Positions 8,747-17,562 of a stretch of DNA of 64,000 nt are shown here, piece by piece. A model generated the notes under the pieces. That model was not told the origin of the DNA, searched no databases, and was given only the letters and a program-made list of their open reading frames with translations. Source of the DNA: Acidobacteriota bacterium (GTDB lineage Bacteria; Acidobacteriota; Thermoanaerobaculia; Multivoradales; J023). A program made the translations under genes and the position numbers. The stretch lies in assembly GCA_029263315.1 (NCBI GenBank), contig JAJCXR010000053.1, forward strand, positions 124,001 to 188,000. The letters are read 5' to 3'. Positions within the stretch are counted from its first letter, which is position 1. Every line of letters begins with the position of its first letter.

Positions 8747-11044
8747 GTGGCCACTCCATGGAAACATCTGCGCACCGTCTTCAGGGGTTTCGAAAAGCGC
8801 TGCTGGCAGGCCCTGTCCCAAGGTTTGAGCAAGCTCTCTTGGGACCACAACCCGCTGGGCGAGCGCTTGCAAGCCATGGCCCGACAACGGCTGCTGCCGC
8901 GGCGGGTGAAAACCCCGACGGTCCTGCAAATGGAGGCTTTGGAGTGTGGCGCCGCCTGCCTCGGTATCGTCCTGGCCCACTACGACCGCTACATCCCGCT
9001 GGAGCAACTGCGCCTCGAATGCGGGGTATCGCGGGACGGCAGCAAGGCCTCGAATGTGCTCAAGGCGGCGCGGCGGCACGGTCTGGTGAGCAAGGGTTTC
9101 AAGACTGAGCCGCAGTCCTTGCGCAAGCTGGCGCCGCCGATGATCATCCATTGGAATTTCAATCATTTTGTGGTTCTAGAGGGGTTCCGTGGCGCCGAGG
9201 TTTTCCTCAACGACCCGGCGGTCGGTCCGACACGGATCACCGAAGAGGAGCTCGATGAGGCCTTCACCGGCGTCGCCTTGGCCTTCGAGCCGGGGCCCGA
9301 CATGGCGCCGGCCGGTGAGCCGCCACGCCTCATCCCGGCCCTGCTACGACGCCTCAAGGGCCTGCACAGGGCGCTGCTCTTTGTCGTCCTGGCGGGGCTC
9401 GCCCTGGTGATACCCGGATTGGTGGCGCCGGTGTTCACCAAGGTGTTCATCGACCAAATCCTGCTGCGCGACTACAGCGATTGGATGCTGCCCCTGCTCT
9501 TGGGCATGGGCCTGACCGCCGTCGTGCTCGGCGGTCTCACCTGGCTGCAACAGAACTATCTGCTGCGTCTCGAAACGCGCCTCGCCTTGACCTCCTCGAG
9601 CCAGTTCCTCTGGCACGTGCTGCGGCTGCCGGTTGAATTCTTCACCCAACGATATGCCGGTGACATCGCCAATCGCGTCGATCTCAACAACCGGGTCGCC
9701 AAGTTGCTGTCGCGGGACCTGGCCACCAACATCCTGGGCTCGGTGATGGTGGTGTTCTACGTCCTGTTGATGTTGCAATACGACGTCGTCTTGACGCTGC
9801 TGGGGATCGGCGTCGTCTCCCTGAACATTCTGGCCCTGCGCTACTTCTCGCGGTTGCGGGTCGACGCCAGCCGCCAGCTGCTGCAAGAGCAGGGCAAGCT
9901 CTCGGGCACCGCCTACGGTGGCTTACAGCTCATCGAGACCTTGAAAGCCATGGGCGGCGAGTCCGACCTCTTCGTGCGCTGGGCCGGTTACCAGGCGAAG
10001 GTGGTGAACATCCGTCAGCGGCTGGAGCTGCAGACCCGTCTCTTGGGCACCGTGCCTCCCCTGCTCACCGCCTTCACCACCGCCATGATCCTGGGCCTGG
10101 GAAGCATTCGGGTGATGGACGGTTTGCTGACCCTCGGTGGCCTGGTGGCCTTCCAAGCCTTGATGGGCGGATTCATCGCCCCGGTGCAGCGGCTGGTGCG
10201 CTTGGGGGGTGATCTGCAGACCGTCGAAGGGGACATGAACCGGCTCGACGATGTGTTGCGCTACGGCGCTGAGCCGGGCCTGGAACGGCCACCGGAGGCA
10301 CCGCCGGAGGATCAACCCGCCAAGCTCAGCGGCAAGCTGGAGCTGCGCGGCCTCACCTTCGGCTACAGCCGCTTGGCGCCGCCCTTGATCGAAGATTTCG
10401 ATCTCACCATACGACCCGGCGACCGGGTGGCCCTGGTGGGTGGCTCGGGCAGCGGCAAGTCGACGGTGGCGCGCTTGGTCACCGGCCTCTATGCCCCGTG
10501 GTCCGGCGAGATTCTGTTCGATGATCAGCCCCGGGAGGATATTCCGCGCGCGGTGCTCAGCGCCTCCCTGGCCGCCGTCGACCAGTCGATCTATCTTTTC
10601 GCCGGCTCGGTGCGGGAGAACCTGACCCTGTGGGACGCCACGATCCCCCTCGCCGAGGTGGTGGAGGCCACCCGCGATGCCTGCATTCACGAGGAGGTGG
10701 CGGTGCGCGCCGGGGGATACGACAGCATCATCGAAGAGGGGGGCAACAACTGGAGCGGCGGCCAGCGACAACGGCTGGAGATCGCCCGCGCCCTGGTGCC
10801 CAAACCCTCCTTGCTAGTCCTCGACGAAGCCACCAGCGCCCTCGACCCCACCACCGAGCAACGCATCGACGAAGCTCTGCGCCGCCGCGGCTGCTCGTGC
10901 CTCATCGTGGCCCATCGCCTGAGCACCATCCGCGACGCCGACGAGATCCTGGTGCTCGAACGGGGCAAGGTGGTGCAGCGGGGTACCCACGACGGGCTCA
11001 AAGACTTGGACGGTCCCTACGCCCGGCTGATCGCCAGCCTCTGA
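8747..11044 (+). CDS. NHLP-family peptidase C39 / ABC exporter (permease-ATPase)
   Basis: This 765-residue protein removes double-Gly leaders and exports the product. After an unusual extension of about 55 residues comes a C39 peptidase domain: ALECGAACLG carries the probable catalytic Cys67, NFNHFVVLEG the His and NDPAVG the Asp. Six membrane segments follow, then an ATPase with Walker A GGSGSGKST, signature WSGGQRQR and Walker B LLVLDEATSALD. All catalytic residues are present. It starts at GTG. The leaders of both precursor genes (19102 and 25306) end in the type of sequence this peptidase class cuts. Overlap-like spacing of 3 and 6 bases binds it to its neighbours. Confidence 0.92.
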   Translation: MATPWKHLRTVFRGFEKRCWQALSQGLSKLSWDHNPLGERLQAMARQRLLPRRVKTPTVLQMEALECGAACLGIVLAHYDRYIPLEQLRLECGVSRDGSKASNVLKAARRHGLVSKGFKTEPQSLRKLAPPMIIHWNFNHFVVLEGFRGAEVFLNDPAVGPTRITEEELDEAFTGVALAFEPGPDMAPAGEPPRLIPALLRRLKGLHRALLFVVLAGLALVIPGLVAPVFTKVFIDQILLRDYSDWMLPLLLGMGLTAVVLGGLTWLQQNYLLRLETRLALTSSSQFLWHVLRLPVEFFTQRYAGDIANRVDLNNRVAKLLSRDLATNILGSVMVVFYVLLMLQYDVVLTLLGIGVVSLNILALRYFSRLRVDASRQLLQEQGKLSGTAYGGLQLIETLKAMGGESDLFVRWAGYQAKVVNIRQRLELQTRLLGTVPPLLTAFTTAMILGLGSIRVMDGLLTLGGLVAFQALMGGFIAPVQRLVRLGGDLQTVEGDMNRLDDVLRYGAEPGLERPPEAPPEDQPAKLSGKLELRGLTFGYSRLAPPLIEDFDLTIRPGDRVALVGGSGSGKSTVARLVTGLYAPWSGEILFDDQPREDIPRAVLSASLAAVDQSIYLFAGSVRENLTLWDATIPLAEVVEATRDACIHEEVAVRAGGYDSIIEEGGNNWSGGQRQRLEIARALVPKPSLLVLDEATSALDPTTEQRIDEALRRRGCSCLIVAHRLSTIRDADEILVLERGKVVQRGTHDGLKDLDGPYARLIASL

Positions 11045-11050
11045 GCCCAC

Positions 11051-14000
11051 ATGCCAGCCCCGAGCAACACAGCCGAGACCCTCTTCGAGGTCTTTCAACA
11101 AGCCGGCTCCACACCCCAGGAGGTCGGCGGCAATCAGCCCCTGCACCTCGACCAGGAGTCCAGCGTTTGGCTCATCGAGCGGGGAAGAATCGAGCTCTTC
11201 GCCTTGCCCCAGGGAGGTCTCGAAGGCGGCCGCATCCACCTCACCACCTTGCAGCCGGGGGAGTTGCTCTTCGGCGTCCTGCCGCCCCGTCCCGGCGCCG
11301 CCTCGCCCCTCACCGCGGTCTCCGACGCGGCAACGGCGACTCCGGGGGCCGGTACCGCCCTGCTCGCTCTCGGTGGCCAAGGGACGCGTCTGCAACGGCT
11401 GTCCCTCGATGCGGTGATGGCCTTGGCCCGGCAAGACCGACTGGCCGGCATCCTGGCGGCTGGCGTCGACCTCTGGATCTCGGCGTTGTTTCAGAAGATC
11501 ACCCGGGCCGCCGCCCCGGCACGCTTCGAAACCCTGCGTTCGGGAAGCGGCCTCGAGCTCGACGAAGGCGGAATCTTCGCCCGCACCCAAGGGGATGTGG
11601 TGTGGGTGCGCCATGTGTCGGGCAAGAGCTTCTTCCTGAGCCGTCGCGAAATGCCCGTCGAGCCGGCGGCCCATCTGTTACCGGTGTCCGGCCAAACCTG
11701 GCTGGAGAGCTCCGAGGCCACGTCTCTGAGCTGTGTTGCGACGGTCAACCTGTTGCGCAGCGGTAGCCTGTGGGAGGGATTAGGTCAGCTCAACCGACTG
11801 TTCCTGCGCTATGTCGAGAGCGAGATCGCCAGCTCCGAAGAGGCCGATCGGCAACGCCTCGAGCACCGCCTGGAGCTGGACCATCGGGCCATGGACACCG
11901 CCTCCCGGCGCTTGGCCAGCGTGCTGACCGACGACGTGATGCAAGCCGGAGCCAAACCCCTGAGCCAGGCGACCGATCCCCTGCTGATGGCCGCCAGGAA
12001 GGTGGCCGAGCGCCTGGGCTTGGAGCTCAAAGTGCCACCCGGCGGGCGGCCGAGAAAGGATTTGGCCCGCGACCTCCAGCTGATCTGTGCCACCTCCCAT
12101 GTCCGCACCCGACAGGTCATCTTGCGCGATACCTGGTGGCAACAGGACAACGGACCTTTGATCGCCTTCCGTGCCCTCGAGCGGCCGGGCCCCGAGGGCC
12201 AAAACAAAGGCGAGTCGAAGGCTCCGGTGGCCCTGCTGCCGACCTCGCCCACCTCCTATGACCTGTTCGACCCGACCAGCGGTGAGACCTCCGTCGTCGA
12301 CGCCGCGGTGGCGAGCCAGCTGCAAGGCGAGGCGTTCATGCTCTATCCATCCTTGCCGGCCCGCCCGGTGGGGATCAAAGATCTGCTGCGCCTCGCCTTC
12401 CGCCGCCAAGGCCATGATCTGCGCACCCTGGTGCTGATGGGCCTGGGAAGCGGTCTGCTGGCGCTGATGGTCCCTATCCTCATGGGTCACATCATCGGCC
12501 AGGTGATCCCCAGCGCCGAGCGCTCACAGCTCAAACCGATGGTCCTGGCGTTGCTGGCGGCGGCCCTGGCGTCGGCCGCCTTTTCCCTGGTCCGGGGGCT
12601 GGCTGTCCTGCGACTCTCCGGCAAGCTCGACGGCACCCTGCAAGCGGCCGTCTGGGATCGTCTGCTGTCCCTGCCGGCGGGCTTCTTCCGCAAGTACTCG
12701 GTGGGTGATCTGGTGAAACGCTCGATGGGCATCGATTCCATCCGCGATCTGATCGTCGGCCAGGTGGCGACCTCCCTGTTGGATGCGGTGTTTTCCGTCT
12801 TCAGCTTTGCCCTGCTGTTTTACTACAGCCCACAGCTGGCTCTGGTGGCCACCGCCTTGACCGCCACCCTGGCCACTTTCACCATCCTCCTGGTGGTGGT
12901 GCAAGTGCGCTTTCAACGGCAGTTGCTGGCCGTCCAAGGGCGCTTGGCGGGCCTGCTTTTTGGTCTGCTGCACGGCTTGCCCAAGCTGCGCATCGCCGGC
13001 GCCGAGGCCCGCGGATACGCCCTGTGGGCCGAGCACTTCGGTGAGGAGCGGCGCTACACCATCCGGGCCCGCCGCCTGGCCAATGTGCAATCGGCCTTCA
13101 ACGCCACCTGGGCCCTGTTGACCCCCTTGGTGCTGTTCGGCGTCATGGGGCTGTCCCTGGACTCGAAGCTGAGTGTCAGTAGCTTTTTGGCCTTCAATGC
13201 CGCCTTCGGACAATTCCAGGCGGCAATCATGTCGCTGATCTCAGTCTTTTCGAGCGCCCTGGTGGTGGCTCCGCTCTATGAGCGCCTGCGACCCATCCTC
13301 GATACCGCCCCGGAGGTCGATGACGCCAAGGTGGAGGCCGGAGAGCTGGCCGGCGACATCGAGCTCAGCCATGTGTCGTTCCGCTATCATCCGGACGGGC
13401 CGCTGATCCTCGACAACGTCACCATCCGCGCCCGCCCCGGTCAAATGGTGGCCTTGGTCGGCTCCTCCGGCTCGGGCAAATCCACTTGCTTGCGCCTCGT
13501 CTTGGGATTCGAGACTCCCGACATGGGCTCCATATACTTCGACGGTCAAGACTTGCCGTCTTTGGCCATTCATTCGGTGCGGCGACAGATGGGTGTGGTC
13601 TTACAGAACAGCAAACCGATCGCTGGCGACATCTTCCGCAACATCGTCGGCAATACCAGCCTCGATCTCGAGGACGCCTGGGAAGCGGCCCGCAACGTGG
13701 GTTTGGCGGAAGACATCGAGGCCATGCCGATGGGCATGCACACGATGATCAGCGAAGGCGCTTCGACCTTCTCCGGCGGCCAGCAGCAGCGCCTTTTGAT
13801 CGCCCGGGCCATCGCCAGTCGACCCCGCATCTTGATTTTCGACGAAGCGACCAGCGCCTTGGACAACCGGACGCAGGAAATCGTCAGCAAGAGCCTGGAA
13901 TCTCTGCGCGCCACCCGGCTCATCGTGGCCCACCGTTTGAGCACGGTGCGCAATGCCGACGCCATCTACGTCCTGGAAGAGGGTCGGGTGGTGGAGGTGG

Positions 14001-14068
14001 GGAGCTACGACGAGTTGATGGCCTTGGATGGCGCCTTCGCCCGCTTGGCCGCCCGGCAATTGACATGA
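11051..14068 (+). CDS. Second NHLM-type ABC transporter protein
   Basis: The 1005-residue product corresponds to the second ABC component of NHLM systems. The first 400 residues are soluble and begin with a stretch resembling a cyclic-nucleotide-binding fold (SSVWLIERGRIELFAL). A six-helix permease domain follows, then an ATPase with Walker A GSSGSGKST, signature FSGGQQQR and Walker B ILIFDEATSALD. It has no peptidase domain. In known systems it is paired with the C39 exporter, either as a heteromer or as a second export step. The gene begins six bases after its partner. All ATPase motifs are intact, so it should be active. Confidence 0.88.
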   Translation: MPAPSNTAETLFEVFQQAGSTPQEVGGNQPLHLDQESSVWLIERGRIELFALPQGGLEGGRIHLTTLQPGELLFGVLPPRPGAASPLTAVSDAATATPGAGTALLALGGQGTRLQRLSLDAVMALARQDRLAGILAAGVDLWISALFQKITRAAAPARFETLRSGSGLELDEGGIFARTQGDVVWVRHVSGKSFFLSRREMPVEPAAHLLPVSGQTWLESSEATSLSCVATVNLLRSGSLWEGLGQLNRLFLRYVESEIASSEEADRQRLEHRLELDHRAMDTASRRLASVLTDDVMQAGAKPLSQATDPLLMAARKVAERLGLELKVPPGGRPRKDLARDLQLICATSHVRTRQVILRDTWWQQDNGPLIAFRALERPGPEGQNKGESKAPVALLPTSPTSYDLFDPTSGETSVVDAAVASQLQGEAFMLYPSLPARPVGIKDLLRLAFRRQGHDLRTLVLMGLGSGLLALMVPILMGHIIGQVIPSAERSQLKPMVLALLAAALASAAFSLVRGLAVLRLSGKLDGTLQAAVWDRLLSLPAGFFRKYSVGDLVKRSMGIDSIRDLIVGQVATSLLDAVFSVFSFALLFYYSPQLALVATALTATLATFTILLVVVQVRFQRQLLAVQGRLAGLLFGLLHGLPKLRIAGAEARGYALWAEHFGEERRYTIRARRLANVQSAFNATWALLTPLVLFGVMGLSLDSKLSVSSFLAFNAAFGQFQAAIMSLISVFSSALVVAPLYERLRPILDTAPEVDDAKVEAGELAGDIELSHVSFRYHPDGPLILDNVTIRARPGQMVALVGSSGSGKSTCLRLVLGFETPDMGSIYFDGQDLPSLAIHSVRRQMGVVLQNSKPIAGDIFRNIVGNTSLDLEDAWEAARNVGLAEDIEAMPMGMHTMISEGASTFSGGQQQRLLIARAIASRPRILIFDEATSALDNRTQEIVSKSLESLRATRLIVAHRLSTVRNADAIYVLEEGRVVEVGSYDELMALDGAFARLAARQLT

Positions 14069-14141
14069 GTAGAGGTCGTAGCCCGCAGCCGTGTCCCACA
14101 ACCGCGATCGATAGCCGTGTTCCCTAGGAAGGTCCCGCGCC

Positions 14142-17100
14142 ATGAAATGCACAAGTTGCCAGTTCGACAATCCCGCCGCGATGAAGTTCTGCGTCGAGTG
14201 CGGTGCCACCTTGCGGCTGCGCTGTGACCACTGCGGTAGCGAGATGCAGCCGAGCTACAAGTTCTGCGGCGCCTGCGGACAACCCATGGGCTCCAAAACG
14301 GCGACGCCACGGCCACACCCTGTAGCTCTCCCGACGGCCGCGACAACGCCGAGGGCGACCCCGTCGATGGCGACCCCGTCGATGGCGACCCCGTCGATGG
14401 CGACCCCGTCGAGGGCGACCCCGTCGAGGGCGACCCCGTCGATGCTGGAGGTGGCGGCCCCCTCCAGGCTCACCACCTCCGTGCCGGCGGAGGAAGGCGA
14501 GCGCAAGCAAGTGACCATCCTGAGATGCACCTTGGTGACCCCTGCGACGGGCGACAAGGTGCCGTCGGCGGACCAGCAACACGATCTGCTCAGCCACTTC
14601 TTCGAATGGGCCCAACCCGAGGTGGAGCGCTTCGGCGGTCGGCTCAGTCGCCTCATGAACAGCGGTTTCATGGCCCTCTTCGGGACCCCCGTCGTGTGGG
14701 AAGACCACCCCCATCGTGCCCTGCTGGCGGCCCGTGGTTTACAGGCTGAGGTGGTGCCCAGGATCAACCTGCAATACGGCGCCGGCCATGGTCTGCAGAT
14801 CGGCATCGACAGCGGTGACGTGGTGATCGGCGGAGCCGGTGGCATGGTGGTGGGAGAAACCATGACCCGGGCCGGGGCCCTGGAGCAACAAGCCCGCGCC
14901 GGCGAAATCTTGATCAGCGAACGAACGGCTCACCGAGTGCAGGGACAAGCCGTTCTCGACGCCGGCCAAGCGATCGTCCTCGACGGACAGACCATCGCAT
15001 CGTTCCGCGTGCTCTCGGCAGGGGGGGCCGGGGAGGCGGCCTTGCAGATCCTCGACAGGGACTCCCTGAGCCCCTTCCTGGGGCGGGAGCACGAAATTGC
15101 GGCACTCGAGCAGTTGCGCCACTTGGCAGCTCAACAACAGGGCCAGATCATCGGCTTGACGGGAGATGCCGGAGCGGGAAAATCCCGCTTGCTACATGAG
15201 TTCTATCGCCGCACCCGTGGCCAAGGGAGGGTCAGCTACTTGCGGGGTCAATGCCTCTCCTATGGCAGCGGTGTGCCTTATTTGCCCCTGGTGGACATGT
15301 TCCGACAAGCCGCCCACATCGCCGCTGGCGACGACGCAGAAACCGTCATCGCCAAGGCACGCCGCAGCCTGGAGCAGGTGGGGACAGACCCTGGCTCGCT
15401 ACCCTACTTTCTGCGTCTGCTCGGCGTCGAGCAGGGCACCGAAGCCGTCGCCGGTTTGGAGCCGAGGGCTCTGCAAGGGCGCACCTTCGCAGCCATGCGC
15501 CGCATGCTGCTCGACGCCGGTCGTCTAGGTCTGGTGGTGGTCGAAATCGAGGATCTGCATTGGATCGACGACACCTCCGCTGAGTTTCTCAGCAGCTTGG
15601 TGGAGATCATGGCGGTGACCCGTCTGCTGCTGGTCACGACCTACCGTTCCGGCTATCAACCCAACTGGTTGGAGAAGAGCTTTGCCTCGCAGATCGTTCT
15701 CCGCCGCCTCTCCGATGGGGACAGTCGGCAACTGGCCCTCAATCTACTGGCGCGCTCCGAGCTCTCCCTGGACCTCGACGAAAGCTTGCTGGCCAAGGCC
15801 GAGGGCAATCCCCTGTTTCTCGAAGAGCTGACCCGCTCGCTGGTCGAAAGCGGTGGCGACGGCGCCAGGGTTCCGGACACGGTACAGGGCATTCTGATGG
15901 CGCGCATCGACCGGCTGCCGAAAGAGCATCAACGGCTGCTGCGCACCGCCTCGGTGCTGGGGCGCACCCTGCACCGAGACGTGCTGGAGGTTCTCTGGGA
16001 CGACAATCCAGCGCCCATGGACCCGCTGCTCGAAGACCTTCAACGCTGGGAGCTGATCCACAAAGATCCTTCGGAGGAGCGTCAGACGTATATTTTCAGG
16101 CACGCCCTGACCCAAGAGGTGGCCTACGACAGCTTGCTCTCCAACCATCGTCAGGCCTTGCATACCCTCGCCGCCCAAGCCTTCGAGATGCTGCACGCTG
16201 ATCATTTAGACGAGGTCTATCCGCAGCTGATACACCACTACCCCAGGGCCGGCGATGCGATCAAAACCGTCCACTACCTGACCCTCTTCGCCGAACGCTC
16301 GGCGGCCATGTTCGCCCATGCGGAAGCGGCCAAGGCGCTGCGCGAAGCGCTGCTCCATGTCGAGAAGCTGCCGCCGGAAGGCCGCCATCGGCGCCTCTTG
16401 GAGGTCTTGCTACAGCTCGCCGAATCGCTGCTTCCCCTGGCCGCCTTCCCCGAAACCCTGGAGCTCTTCGAAAACTATCTCGACGAGCTCGAAAGTTTTG
16501 CCGACGCCATCTTCCAAGGGCGCTACTACTTCTGGTTGGCGCACACCCACACCTACCTGGGAAATCAGGAGAAGACGCGAGAATTCGCCAAAAAATCCAT
16601 CGCCGCAGCCCAACAGGCCGAAGACGAGGCGACGGAAGGGAAAGCCTGCTACGTCCTGGGACGGGATGGATTCTGGTCGGGCCAGTTTCGCCAAGGCATC
16701 GAAAGCAGCCTGCGGGCGGTGGTTCTGCTCGAACGCACCGGTGAAGCTTGGTGGCAAGGCCAGGCCCATTGGGTGGCGGGTTTCAATCACTATGCCCTGG
16801 GTCAGTTCAAGGAAGCCATCGACGCCTTGGAGCGCTGCTGCGCCATCGGCCAGGCACTGGACGACTACCGGCTAGATGCCTCCTGGAGTCTCGGCTATTT
16901 CTATGCCTCCTTGGGCGAGGCCGACAGGGGGATCGAGTACTGTCGGTTGGGGCTCGAAAGGTCCCAAGATCCCCTCAACTCGGCGGTCTCCAGCGGCTTT
17001 CTGGGGTTTGCCCTGTGGGCCCAGGGCACCGACTTGACGGCCTCCCTCGAGCTCTTGACCGACGCCGTCGAGCGCATGGCGCAGGCTGGCATGCAGCAGC

Positions 17101-17519
17101 TGGAAGGCTGGTTCTCGGTCTTCCTCGCCAAAGCGCTGCTCGACAGCAACAGGCTTGACGAGGCCCGTCAAGCGGCCCTTTCGGGCCTCGAAACGACCCG
17201 CACCGTCGGTTTTGGTTATGGAGTCGGCCTGGCGCGGCTCACCCTCGCCAAGATCGAAGCCGCCGCCGAGCATTGGTCTGCGGCCGAAGGGCACTTGAGC
17301 GCCTGCGAGGAGGTTTTGCTCGAGCTCGAAGCGCCCTTCGAGCTGGCCAGGTTGCGTCTGGAGCAGGCCAAGCTGGCCCACCGGTTGTCTCGACAGGAAG
17401 AGGTCGAACGACTCTTGAACGAAGCCCGGGAAACCTTCGAAAGACTTCAGCTACCCGGCTACTCCCAATGGACAGAAGCGCTGTGCGAAGAGCTCGGCGT
17501 ACGGTCCGACGACGGGTGA
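14142..17519 (+). CDS. Giant regulator: zinc ribbons, degenerate cyclase domain, AAA ATPase, TPRs
   Basis: The 1125-residue protein starts with two zinc ribbons (Cys 3/6/17/20 and 28/31/42/45), then a 5-residue repeat linker, a class III nucleotide cyclase-like domain (about 120-295), an AAA/STAND ATPase (Walker A GDAGAGKS, Walker B-like VVEIEDLHWIDD) and a long C-terminal TPR region. In the cyclase domain the usual FADVVGFT-type metal-binding strand reads ILRCTLVTPAT and the GDG-type turn reads MNSGFMALFG. Both metal Asp residues are therefore missing and catalysis is unlikely. It sits between exporter and cyclase genes, suggesting a sensor or scaffold for RiPP production. Partners are not known. 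Confidence 0.8.
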   Translation: MKCTSCQFDNPAAMKFCVECGATLRLRCDHCGSEMQPSYKFCGACGQPMGSKTATPRPHPVALPTAATTPRATPSMATPSMATPSMATPSRATPSRATPSMLEVAAPSRLTTSVPAEEGERKQVTILRCTLVTPATGDKVPSADQQHDLLSHFFEWAQPEVERFGGRLSRLMNSGFMALFGTPVVWEDHPHRALLAARGLQAEVVPRINLQYGAGHGLQIGIDSGDVVIGGAGGMVVGETMTRAGALEQQARAGEILISERTAHRVQGQAVLDAGQAIVLDGQTIASFRVLSAGGAGEAALQILDRDSLSPFLGREHEIAALEQLRHLAAQQQGQIIGLTGDAGAGKSRLLHEFYRRTRGQGRVSYLRGQCLSYGSGVPYLPLVDMFRQAAHIAAGDDAETVIAKARRSLEQVGTDPGSLPYFLRLLGVEQGTEAVAGLEPRALQGRTFAAMRRMLLDAGRLGLVVVEIEDLHWIDDTSAEFLSSLVEIMAVTRLLLVTTYRSGYQPNWLEKSFASQIVLRRLSDGDSRQLALNLLARSELSLDLDESLLAKAEGNPLFLEELTRSLVESGGDGARVPDTVQGILMARIDRLPKEHQRLLRTASVLGRTLHRDVLEVLWDDNPAPMDPLLEDLQRWELIHKDPSEERQTYIFRHALTQEVAYDSLLSNHRQALHTLAAQAFEMLHADHLDEVYPQLIHHYPRAGDAIKTVHYLTLFAERSAAMFAHAEAAKALREALLHVEKLPPEGRHRRLLEVLLQLAESLLPLAAFPETLELFENYLDELESFADAIFQGRYYFWLAHTHTYLGNQEKTREFAKKSIAAAQQAEDEATEGKACYVLGRDGFWSGQFRQGIESSLRAVVLLERTGEAWWQGQAHWVAGFNHYALGQFKEAIDALERCCAIGQALDDYRLDASWSLGYFYASLGEADRGIEYCRLGLERSQDPLNSAVSSGFLGFALWAQGTDLTASLELLTDAVERMAQAGMQQLEGWFSVFLAKALLDSNRLDEARQAALSGLETTRTVGFGYGVGLARLTLAKIEAAAEHWSAAEGHLSACEEVLLELEAPFELARLRLEQAKLAHRLSRQEEVERLLNEARETFERLQLPGYSQWTEALCEELGVRSDDG
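14355..14444 (+). repeat. Six tandem 15-base units inside the regulator gene
   Basis: The unit GCGACCCCGTCGATG is repeated six times, with T changed to G in units four and five. It encodes the pentapeptide ATPSM/R six times as a flexible linker between the zinc ribbons and the cyclase-like domain. Unit length is a multiple of three, so copy number can change without breaking the frame. Confidence 0.95.
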
Positions 17520-17562
17520 TGCACCGGCGTCCGACCCGACAAGCAACTTCGAGGAGAGCGCA

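Noticed and set aside
14355-14444. Tandem repeats as a CRISPR array
   Set aside because: Units are directly adjacent without spacers and lie in frame inside a gene. The same holds for 40168-40253; no CRISPR array was seen anywhere.
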